From NCBI RefSeq assembly GCF_013373865.1, contig NC_050469.1, positions 5,760,042-5,824,041 of the forward strand: a stretch of 64,000 bases of DNA, written 5' to 3'. Position 1 is the first letter of the stretch, and the number at the start of each line of letters is the position of its first letter. The notes under the pieces were generated by a model. The model was given only the letters and a program-made list of their open reading frames with translations, was not told the origin of the DNA and did no database searches. The DNA comes from Monomorium pharaonis (taxonomy: Eukaryota > Arthropoda > Insecta > Hymenoptera > Formicidae). Shown in pieces: positions 13,801 to 23,105 of the stretch. A program made the position numbers and the translations under genes.

Positions 13801-14957
13801 ATAAAGTCGCATTAATTATTCATGCGCCTGGAAATCCAATTTGGCTTGAAACCTGCGCATAAATTTTTCTCCTGCGGAATAATGCAACGCCAGCTAATAT
13901 CACGATGACAAACATTCCGAGTGCAAGAGGTTAAGTATCTCCCGAACGGGAATGACTTTTAATGCTCGCTAGAGCAGCAAGTTGCGAAGGAGGTCGAATT
14001 TAAAGACGAAGCCGCTTCTCTTCCCGAACCAGAGGACTTATGGAACGACCGTGGGCGTTCGTTATTTGTCGAGAGAGGGAAAGAAGGAGAAAGAGAAACA
14101 GAGGGAGAGAGAAGGAAAAAGGAGAGAGAGGTAGAAAGAAAGAGAGAGAGAGAACTAAAGATCCATACGTTCATATGAAAGCTTTGTCGTATACGTATAC
14201 ACGTGCAACTCTAGTGGGATTACGTATCTACCAACACGGCCGAATGCAAATGGTGCGAGACGCCTCGGTAGAATTATATCATTACTTCTCCGGGGCCCGA
14301 CCGTGGTCGCGCGGCCGTGCCCGCGCTTTTTTTTTAAATAAGGAAATAAATTAAGACGTAATGGGCTTAATAAGGTTCCGACCGGATGGCATTCCGCGAC
14401 CGTGCCAGTAACTAATGGCGGCGTTTGCGCGTTTTATGCCATGTCCGGGGAGCAACGGATCCCAGACGGACCCCGCACGAGGTCCCAAAAAGTCCCCGGT
14501 CTCGAGGCTACCCTTTCTCGATTAATGCCTCGCTGCGATCTCGCGCGCGCGCGAACGAACGATGCAAATCGAATCCGAGCCTCTTTCCGACGAGAATTAA
14601 TGCAGTCGTATACCAATCAGTCCCGAAGATCAAATTGAATTTTTTATTTGGAATGAAAGGAAATATTTTGATAATCAAACGCGCGCGAAGTATCACTAAT
14701 TATTTTGCCGATTCAGCGTCTTAGTAAGTCTACAACTTGAATATTTGTGACTAATAAATATTGGAACCGCATGTTCCAACGGAAGTATACGATTGTTCCA
14801 GAATATAAAAAAATAATCATCGAATTGTTATGTTTAGCAAATATTTTTGAGTAAGATAATTAAAGTTTTGTCAAGAAAAAGTTTTATTTAATTTATTTAT
14901 AGATCTTGATTTCAAAAAACATTTGCGAATTATTACATAAGATAAGTTTTTACTCAC
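10887..14957. other. intergenic DNA with CpG-rich islands
   Basis: CpG-rich islands lie at about 11.10-11.48, 12.04-12.76, 13.02-13.56 and 13.69-14.62 kb. Several contain AATTA-type homeodomain core sites. A GA-rich purine tract occupies about 14.07-14.16 kb and a pyrimidine tract about 11.52-11.64 kb. No protein or RNA gene was recognised. Confidence 0.4.
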
Positions 14958-15722
14958 GTGAACTTTGCACACCATATTCAAAAGTCCAAAAAGCTTCTTT
15001 AGAGTTCTAGTATCTTTTCGAATAGTTCCAGAGTTCTCTGTAAGAATTTTTAAGAGTTCCATTGATTAAATATAAAAAATATTGAATTTAAAAATATGAT
15101 TACGCTAAGCACACTAAATCGTAAAAATTAATTATTTCTTAGAAGTTTCAGTTTGTTTTACAATAGTTCTACAGATAATTTATACCAATAGTTCTATTGA
15201 ATTAATTAAAATAAAAATAATTTAAAAATATAAGGTGCTAAACTTTCGTAGCATTTCAAGTTGCAAAAAAAAATTTCTGTTTTATTTTTCTATAGTTCTA
15301 TAGTTTTAGTTTTCTACAATTTTCTATAGCAAAATGCGTTGAAATTGTTACAAACTATAAAACTTTTTGAGAACTATTATAGAAAAATAGAACAAAAATT
15401 ATTTTTTTTAAACTTCAAGTGTCACGAAAGTTTAGCATCTTATACTTTTAAATTATTTTTATTTTAATTAATTCGGTAACTATTGATATAAACTATCAGG
15501 AACTGTATAACTATTGTAAAACAAGCTAGAATTCTTAAGAAATATTTAATTTTTACGATTCAATACGCTGTGTGAACTTAGCGCACTATATTTTTAAATT
15601 CAATTTTTTTACATTTAGTCAACGGAGCTCTTAAAAGTTCTTACAAAGAACTCTAGGACTATTCAAAATACTAGAAATTTAAAAAAACTTTTGGATTTTT
15701 AAATATAATGCGCCAAGTTCAC
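14958..15722. mobile_element. fold-back element with long imperfect inverted repeats, about 765 bp
   Basis: The left half (14958 to about 15335) and right half (about 15350-15722) are diverged reverse complements. The outer ends are GTGAACTT and AAGTTCAC, and matching blocks occur in mirrored order (CAAAAGTCCAAAAAG, CTAAACTTTCGTAGC, TTCTATAG). Arms of roughly 370 bp join through almost no spacer. No transposase frame, so it is non-autonomous; divergence between arms suggests age. Confidence 0.7.
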
Positions 15723-15927
15723 AAAAGTTAATTTTGCATTAATTATACACAAAACTAATTGTTCGAACATACCCGTGTGCAAATTCTACCTAGGTTGTAA
15801 TCAGGGTCAAGTTAGGTTTCCATACTTTTATTGAGGCCCAAGTTAGGACGCCTACCTTGGTCCAATATCGATTTGTCCCGCTTTTTAATCTAGAGCCTAC
15901 ATTGATTTTCAAACTTAGGCCAAGATA

Positions 15928-16921
15928 AAAAGGGAGGGGGAGCCAAGAAGACAGACGAAAGGAGGACAAAGGGGGAGGAGGGGAGGGGAGGGAGGGGGAG
16001 GGGAGGGAGGAGGAGGGAAGGGAAGGGAAGGGAAAGGAAGGGAGGGGAGGGGAAGGGGAAGGGGAAGGGGAAGGGGAAGGGGAAGGGGAAGGGGAGGGAA
16101 GGGGAAGGGGAAGGGGAAGGGGAAGGGGAGGGGAAGGGGAAGGGGAAGGGGAAGGGGAAGGGGAAGGGGGAAGGGGAAGGGGAAGGGGAAGGGGAAGGGG
16201 AAGGGGAAGGGGAAGGGGAAGGGGAAGGGGAAGGGGAAGGGAAGGGGAAGGGGAAGGGGAAGGGGAAGGGGAAGGGGAAGGGGAAGGGGAAGGGGAAGGG
16301 GAAGGGGAAGGGGAAGGGGAAGGGGAAGGGGAAGGGGAAGGGGAAGGGGAAGGGGAAGGGGAAGGGGAAGGGGAAGGGGAAGGGGAAGGGGAAGGGGAAG
16401 GGGAAGGGGAAGGGGAAGGGGAAGGGGAAGGGGAAGGGGAAGGGGAAGGGGAAGGGAAGGGGAAGGGGAAGGGGAAGGGGAAGGGGAAGGGGAAGGGGAA
16501 GGGGAAGGGGAAGGGGAAGGGGAAGGGGAAGGGGAAGGGGAAGGGGAAGGGAAGGGGAAGGGGAAGGGGAAGGGGAAGGGGAAGGGGAAGGGGAAGGGGA
16601 AGGGGAAGGGGAAGGGGAAGGGGAAGGGGAAGGGGAAGGGAAGGGGAAGGGGAAGGGGAAGGGGAAGGGGAAGGGGAAGGGGAAGGGGAAGGGGAAGGGG
16701 AAGGGGAAGGGAAGGGGAAGGGGAAGGGGAAGGGGAAGGGGAAGGGGAAGGGGAAGGGGAAGGGGAAGGGGAAGAAGGGAAGGGGAAGGGGGGAAGGGGA
16801 AGGGGAAGGGGAGGGGAAGGGAAGGGGAAGGGAAGGGAAGGGAAGGGGAAGGGGAGGGGAGGGAAGGGGAGGGGAGGGGAGGGGAGGGGAGGGATTTTAG
16901 GGAGGGGAGGGGAGGGGAGGG
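15928..16921. repeat. polypurine satellite dominated by (AAGGGG)n, about 1 kb
   Basis: The stretch is almost pure G and A on the plus strand. From about 16047 to 16790 it is mostly the hexamer AAGGGG, with occasional pentamers (AAGGG) and a few longer G runs; the edges are GGGGA/GGGA variants. Regular G4 runs spaced by AA can form G-quadruplexes, and the mirror-symmetric purine strand can form triplex DNA. It is not the insect telomere repeat (TTAGG). Confidence 0.97.
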
Positions 16922-17105
16922 GATTTTAGGGATTTTATTTTAGGAATTTATTTAATTTAATTTATTTATTTTAATTTAATTTATTTTAATTTAATTTAAT
17001 TTAATTTAATATAATTTTATTTATTTATTTAATTTAATTTAATTTAATTTAATTTAATTTAATTTAATTTTATTTATTTATTTATTTAATTTAATTTAAT
17101 TTAAT
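16922..17105. repeat. TTTAA/TTTA-rich simple repeat
   Basis: Reiterated TTTAA pentamers mixed with TTTA tetramers sit between the polypurine tract and the tRNA-like segment. Read on the minus strand they would follow the tRNA-like head, as an A-rich tail follows a SINE. Confidence 0.9.
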
Positions 17106-17157
17106 TTTAAAAATAATTTTATATTTATTTATAAAATTATTTTTCAAATAATTAAAA

Positions 17158-17227
17158 AATTGCCGTTGCTAGTTTTGAACCCGGGACCTTAGGATTACAA
17201 AACTTGTACTCTATCTACTGCGCCAAT
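17158..17227 (-). mobile_element. tRNA-like segment, probably the head of a tRNA-derived SINE
   Basis: On the minus strand TGGCGCAGTAGATAGAG resembles a tRNA A box, TTTTGTAATCC an anticodon loop (TGT, threonine-like) and CGGGTTCAAAAC a B box. The T stem (CCGGG against CTAGC) does not pair well and the acceptor ends do not match, so it is not a working tRNA. A simple-repeat tail downstream on the same strand fits a SINE. Confidence 0.5.
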
Positions 17228-17287
17228 TGACTTATTGATATTGGGTACTTCTTATTGTCTATATATACTTATTAGTACATTAAAATT

Positions 17288-17897
17288 AAAATTAGACTTT
17301 TTCGAGAAAAAATTGTAAGAGGCACTTTTATTGCAGATTCTTATTCGGAAAAATCATACAAACATATTAAACAAAAATTCAACTTGGAAAAAGTTGTGTA
17401 AACAATGTTAATTAAAAATTAAAAAATTAAAAAATAATTAAATAATAAATAGCTTTGTGTCAAAAGTTATGAATGTTTTGAGCTAAAATTTTTAAGACTT
17501 TTAGAGAATAGTAACCGCTACTATTTAAGCCCTATTACAAGAATTTGCCATCACTTGTCCATTTGTTATTAACAATTTAAAAAAAGGTAAATTTTGGCAG
17601 TTTTTAATTTTTTTCTCCTTAAAAAATAGACCAATTGGAACGTTCGACGGCTCATTTAATAGATATTTTTAATACCTATAAGCTTATATTTTTTGTTTTT
17701 TGCTAACAATAATAAATTTTTTTTTATTGCCAAAAAACGAAAATTTTCACCTTCTTTCATTGTTTACACAATAATTCCCAACTTTTTCCGAGTTGAATTT
17801 TTGTTTAATATGTTTGTATGATTTTTCCGAATAAGAATCTGCAATAAAAGTGCCTCTTACAATTTTTTCTCGAAACAGTGGTTTCTGAGTCTAATTT
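17288..17897. mobile_element. fold-back MITE with about 110-140 bp inverted repeats
   Basis: The left arm (17288-17407) and right arm (17757-17897) are close reverse complements. They share AAATTAGAC at the tips, GAGAAAAAATTGTAAGAGGC, GCAGATTCTTATTCGGAAAA and TTGTGTAAACAATG at the inner ends. The right arm carries about 10 extra bases near the tip. The 350-bp centre is AT-rich with no coding frame. High arm identity suggests a recent insertion. Confidence 0.85.
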
Positions 17898-18574
17898 CCC
17901 TGTACTATATATGTTATATAAACTGACACAATTATTTATAAAAGCAGTTAAATTTTGAAAAATATATTAAAATAAATAGCATTAATTTATTTACCTATTA
18001 ATTTCATTGTTAAATTTATCTTTTTCCATAACCTTAATAATTTGATGGAAATTGCAATCTATTTAGCACTAATACTTTAAAGCGTTCAAATGGTTAATTA
18101 GATGGTTAATTATATTTAAGTTGGACTTATATATGTAAAATAAATTAGGCCAAAATTACAGGATATATTATTGCCCAATTTATTATATTTAATAAATAAA
18201 TAAAAACAATTTTAAAATATATCAATTATTTATTATATTTTATGCATTATGTATTATACATATAATCGTATCGTTTAATTAATCGAAATAGATATTAATA
18301 TTTGTAATACAGAAATTTTTACAAAATCTTATAAAAATATTTTACGAGTCTGATATTTGCAATTAATATTCTATTTAAAACTTTTGTTTTTCTTTACGAT
18401 CAAATTAAAAGCCAAACATAGAAGACAACAAACTCAATAAAATAATAGATTTTATAAATAATTAGCTAATTATTTCAGTCTATCAGACATAGAAACGGTA
18501 TGTTACTTTGAAATATTTAAGTCTAATACAATTAATATATTAAAATAATTAAAATATAAAAATTGAAAAAAAAA

Positions 18575-18712
18575 GCTATAACTAGGCAAACCTAAATATA
18601 ACTGTTTTGGAGCAAACATCTAATTCAAACTAGGTCCGATACGGGCTGTAACCGGGCAAACCTAACTGTGAGTCTTGGGGAAAAAGTTGTAAATTTAAAC
18701 CAGGCCCAATTC
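18575..18712. repeat. two diverged tandem units of about 70 bp
   Basis: GCTATAACTAGGCAAACCTA at 18575 recurs as GCTGTAACCGGGCAAACCTA at 18645, each followed by a related AACTGT...AGG segment. The pair lies in the sub-terminal part of the composite element. Confidence 0.55.
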
Positions 18713-18891
18713 AGGCAAGCCCAAGTTCAAATATCCTAAATAGGCCCTGAATAGGTTTCAGTCCGAAAAGCCTATCTTTTGGATGCCTAAGTAACGCCCG
18801 TATAGGGCTAATATTAAATAGGGCATGCCTAGATGAATTTCCACACGGGCAGGAGTTGGAGGGTTTATTTCACATGTCACAAATTCATAAC

Positions 18892-19328
18892 CAAATATTA
18901 TAATTTTTAGGGAAAATTCGATTGTATGTGATTGTAGGTATAAAATCTTGTCAATGATACATTTCCATCAAAAGCAAGCTTATGTTCAAGTTGAAAAAAA
19001 ATTACTAATACTAGTTATTAATAAAATCAGATCAAAAGATACATAGTATTAAAATAAAATTGCAACAAAACGTTAATTCTATTTTACTATTTTTATTTAA
19101 GACTGACAATATGTATAAAAGATAATAAAATTATGGCTAAGTAATATTAAATGCTTATAAAACAATATAACTTTGTATGTAATTACGAAATGAATGATCA
19201 TTACAACACAAGATATTAAAAGTTTATTTTATACTACAAATTAAAAACATATTTTTGATGGAAATGCATTACTGGCAAGAATTTCTATTTTCAATTGCAT
19301 TCTCCCTTAAAAATTATAATATTTAATA
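18892..19328. mobile_element. fold-back element, about 437 bp
   Basis: The left arm (18892-18976) and right arm (about 19255-19328) are imperfect reverse complements sharing AATATTATAATTTTTA at the tips and CATTTCCATCAAAA further in. The centre is AT-rich and non-coding. It abuts the composite unit, adding to the transposon nest. Confidence 0.65.
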
Positions 19329-19835
19329 AATTTAATAGAATAAATAAATAAATTTCTACGTCCTGTGTCCGAACAGTTACCCGATAAAATCTTATTCATA
19401 TAAATACATATAGTTATAATTGCACACGTTTAAAAGATAATTTTTGTATTGTTTTTTTTACAACAAATTTAAAGTGAATAAAAATTGCCCATATATGATC
19501 ATATATTTTTTTTTTAATCGTAAACACGTACGATTAAATATAAATAATTTTTTTACTTCGACAAACTCAAAAACCAATGTGTGAAAATTATTCTTTTAAT
19601 TATTTTTTATGTCTTCCGAGCATTATTATTTTTCTTCTATCAAACAGAAGTGTCATAAAAAAATGCGTTATTAAAATTATGATTACGTTAACATGCAATC
19701 TCGTACGATATTGACATTAGATTGACATTTAAAAAGATCACGTTTAAATTGTGAGATATATTCACGAAGGCGCGTATAATTACGTAAATTCTCCTTCGTA
19801 CACACAATCACGAAGAAAGTTAGAGGTTAAGATTA

Positions 19836-21100
19836 CGTGGCAATTTACGACGTGGCGATGATAGCCTCGGGGCGAGCTATGGCATGGGCGATCGGTGAAA
19901 AGCGATACGACGGTAACGATGATCCAATAATAATCTTTTTTTGCTTACTTACTGCTCGACGCTCGGGTCGTCCCAGATTGAATCCAGAATCCATGATTTA
20001 CGAAAATGACGAGAGCCGCGAGACAAGTCGGGACGTCGGGAGAAAACGAATTCTCGTTAAGTACACGACGCAGCACGACACACACACCGGACATTACCTA
20101 CCACGACACACCATCGTTCTCTTAAATCATCGCGACGCCGCGCAAAATTCATTTTTTTAATTATCACCTCACTGCCGCGATTTAGGTTAGGTTTCGCGCG
20201 TTTCACCCCCGAATTCCGGCAGCGCCGCGCGATTTACGACGTGCCGGCGATAAAATCGCGCCCGCCGATCGTATCCGTGCGATTTGTGATTTACGAAAAT
20301 GATCGGGAACGAGAGACGGACTCTCGTTAAAGCTCGCAACGTACCCAACGCGCGCTCCCGTCTCTCGTAAATCACCGGTGATACGGAAGAAAAAAAAAGT
20401 GACGTGGTAATAGCGGCGGCGAGAGGCATTGGCGGATCGACCGATAATCGACCAATCAAAAAATAGTGTGTTCAAACGAACGTTAATTACAAGGGCAATG
20501 ACATCCTTTGCGGCTGTACGTGGCCTTTTGCAATCTTTCGATTGGGAAACCGTTGCTAACAATGTTACATCTTGTCTTGTTACACCACGAACGTGCCACC
20601 CGTGCCGGCTGGGGCTCTGCAAAGTAGTGCGAAGGTTCTTTTTTTTTTAAATCAACCGGTGCTCCAGTGTCGCCACGTCGCGCCGCGAATCGGCGCGTAC
20701 TTCACGCAGCTAGTAGTAAGTAGATGTGTCGTGATGTGTCGCGTCGAGTCGGAGTGGAGTGTGGAGTCGCGTCGTTTGCGCGCGGTTTTGCTTGTTACTC
20801 GCGTTCGCGCCATTCGCGGCCGGTGAAAAAAATCGGGCGGTTTAATCCGATGATCGATGCGGGAGCTTATCGAGCATCTTGTCATCGTTGTCAGCCCGGC
20901 GGTTAAACGATGTTCGACGGCGGTGTGCGAGGGCGCGATGGACGAGGCGGACGCGGGAAAGAAGAGAGATGGAGAGAAAGAGAGAGAGACGTTCGGAGGA
21001 AGGAAGATCGTGAGATAGCGGGCGGATCAGGTGAGATTGTTGCACACGCAGGTGGACAAATTATCCCCGTGATACGCGGTTCTCCCTCCCGTCGCTTATG

Positions 21101-21133
<33 letters not shown>

Positions 21134-21780
21134 GCGCTCGCTCGCTCGCTCGCTCGTCCCTCCTCATCCCGAAGATCTCGGACCGAGCGACGACGCCGAC
21201 GAGCGCGTTTATATAATGGCGCAGCGGTTTACCCCGCTGAAAAAGGAGGAACGATCACCCTTGCGAGGAGAGAGCAAGACAGTCCGCGGTAAGAGATAGC
21301 GCGAGCGATGTTGCATCGAGTGCAAACGAAAGGTACGGTGATGCAAGTCCGTGATGAGGAAGGAGAAAAGATGGCGGTGGTAGATGGCGGGAAAAGAGCG
21401 GGGGCGGGGAGGCGAAGGACGACGGTAAGGAAGGTAGAAGCGGCGTTCACGGGCCTCCGCGGCGGGGAAGTCGGGTACACCCGGGGATACGGGAGGCCGC
21501 GCGGCGGTGTAAATGCAATCAAGAGGGCCTCAATTAGACCGTCACGCCGTACATCCCTCATCTCAAAGTCTTCGGCTTCTCCTGGCGCTGCCTCCTCTCT
21601 GTCCCCTCCGTCTTCCCCCCTCCCCTACCCTCCTTTCTTCCGTACGCATCCCAGTATTCCCGGTTTGCGCCAATTTCGCGCGAAGCAAGGGAACATACAT
21701 CGGGGCCTTATTACGAGATAAGCGCCGCGGAGCTCGGATAATTTTGGTTTGGGAGTGGAAAAGGTTCTTACGATAACGCG
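19836..21780. other. CpG-rich, promoter-like block
   Basis: Nearly 2 kb is rich in CpG compared with the AT-rich DNA on both sides. The motif TGATTTACGAAAATGA occurs exactly at 19994 and 20287, each followed by CTCGTTAA, and an inverted CTCGTAAATCA lies near 20366. It also has a GA tract (20960-21005), a CT/CTCG tract (21100-21160), a TATA-like TTATATAATGG near 21208, and a potential donor CAG|GTGAGA at 21030 on the plus strand. Several short open frames run through it, none recognisable. It could be a plus-strand promoter or first exon. Confidence 0.35.
21100..21160. repeat. CT microsatellite followed by (GCTC)n
   Basis: A CT dinucleotide run passes into four or five CTCG/GCTC tetramers within the CpG-rich block. 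Confidence 0.85.
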
Positions 21781-22310
21781 AGTAACGGTTTTTATCTACA
21801 AGTGTATCGCGCTTTCGCGTCTTACAGAACTTTGATTTTCGTCAGTCGGCGTTTTAGGTTATAGGTAAATCGAATTCGAATTTCTTCGTGGATAAACTTC
21901 GACGGCAATACTGCATGCATTTAAAGAGATAAAAATAAGAGCTGCTTACTTGCAATTTTTAAAGGAAAACATTGTTTCTTAAAATGACCTCTTTTTTTAT
22001 GAGTAAAAAAAGTATATAACTATTAAAATATTTTAAAATTTGGTAATGCATATTATAAGTATTGCAAAAATCATCAAAACACAGTGTTAACAATCATTAC
22101 GTAATTTAAAAACGATATTAAACGAAATAGCTGCAAATGTATATGAAACAAAAAAAAATGAAGTTTTTTTCTTGGAACATTTATATATTTTATTAGATAA
22201 ATAGTTTTGCAATTTAAAAAATATTTTAAACGAAGTGGTAGACGTTTACAATTAAAATATTAATTTAATTTTATAATTACATGCGAAAAAAATATGTAAA
22301 ATTTAAAAAA

Positions 22311-22331
22311 TGCTCTTATGATAAGAGCATT
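22311..22331. repeat. short perfect palindrome
   Basis: TGCTCTTATGATAAGAGCA forms two 9-base arms around a single base in AT-rich DNA. Confidence 0.7.
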
Positions 22332-22591
22332 TTAGTAGAATAAACACTTAAAATTTTAATAAGTTGATGTAATAGGTTTTAATATATTTTTGGTTTTTAA
22401 AATTAGCATGTGGTGTGAACTACTGTAACATTGCCATTTTGAAGATTTTTGCAACATAGAAATTTAAAAATATTTTAAGATTTTCAGTTAAAATTTATTT
22501 TAAAACCTTTACATTTTTTTCATAAAAAATTTAGAAATATGAGTTTTATTTCCTTCGCATTATGTTATACTTAAAAAAATTTTTTTTTCAG

Positions 22592-22645
22592 ATTGTGTGC
22601 AGACATCTTTTTAGGACATAAAGGACTGCGATAAATTTAACCGCG
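22592..22645 (+). ncRNA. exon-like cassette, copy 1 of 3
   Basis: A pyrimidine tract and TTTTTTTTCAG precede a 54-nt segment beginning ATTGTGTGCAGACATC and ending TTTAACCGCG, followed directly by a consensus donor GTGAGT at 22646. All three reading frames contain a stop, so it is not coding. The same 54 bases recur in copy 2, and the flanks are repeated too. The splice sites suggest an alternative exon of an unannotated plus-strand non-coding transcript; a plain tandem repeat is the alternative. Confidence 0.35.
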
Positions 22646-22770
22646 GTGAGTCTTATTATTTTTCTAAGTATTGATAAGAATTTAATCAGTTATTACAAAA
22701 ATAGGATATATATAATAAAATAATTTTTCAAAGAAGATAAGAGCTTTACTAAAAAATTTTGTTTTTCCAG

Positions 22771-22824
22771 ATTGTGTGCAGACATCTTTTTAGGACATAA
22801 AGGACTGCGATAAATTTAACCGCG
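22771..22824 (+). ncRNA. exon-like cassette, copy 2 of 3
   Basis: Identical to copy 1 across all 54 nt, preceded by TTTTGTTTTTCCAG and followed by GTGAGT at 22825. It starts 179 bp after copy 1. Confidence 0.35.
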
Positions 22825-22947
22825 GTGAGTCTTATTATTTTTCTAAGATTGATAAGAATTTAATCAGTTATTACAGAAAAAAGATATATATAATAAAAGA
22901 ATTTTTCGAAGGAGATAATAGTTTTACTAAAAAAATTTTTTTTCCAG

Positions 22948-23003
22948 ATTGTGTGTGTGCAAACATCTTTTTAGGACAAAGGACTGTGATAAATTTAACT
23001 GCG
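22948..23003 (+). ncRNA. exon-like cassette, copy 3 of 3
   Basis: A diverged copy (56 nt) with an extra GTGT insertion, a two-base loss and a few substitutions, yet with both splice signals kept: TTTTTTTTCCAG before it and GTGAGT at 23004. It starts 177 bp after copy 2. Confidence 0.33.
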
Positions 23004-23105
23004 GTGAGTCTTATTACTTTTCTAAGATATTGATAAGAATTTAATTATTACAGTTATTACAGAATCAGTTATTACAGAAAAAAGATATATATAATAAAAG
23101 AATTT

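Larger units (their letters stand above)
15772..18849. mobile_element. composite unit with inverted CCCGTGTG ends (nested repeats, 3.1 kb)
   Basis: The left end reads CCCGTGTGCAAATTC followed by CTAGG. The right end is the inverse, ending in CCACACGGG at 18849. Sub-terminal DNA on both sides is rich in TAGG and GCC motifs. Inside are a polypurine satellite, a TTTAA-rich tract, a tRNA-like segment and a separate fold-back element, so this is either one transposon with insertions or a cluster. No transposase or polymerase frame is visible. The inverted ends are short and imperfect, so the boundaries are tentative. Confidence 0.45.
22580..23105. repeat. three tandem units of about 178 bp
   Basis: Each unit holds the exon-like core, then CTTATTATTTTTCTAAG, ATTGATAAGAATTTAATC, CAGTTATTACA and an AAGATATATATAATAAAA segment. 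The third unit has an internal expansion of CAGTTATTACAGA. Units 1 and 2 are nearly identical; unit 3 is older or less constrained. Confidence 0.92.

Noticed and set aside
15928..16921. Telomere-like G-rich array
   Set aside because: The unit is AAGGGG, not the insect TTAGG, and it lies inside interspersed repeats.
22580..23105. CRISPR-like direct repeats
   Set aside because: Only three units, whose spacers are also repeated, in a eukaryotic genome.
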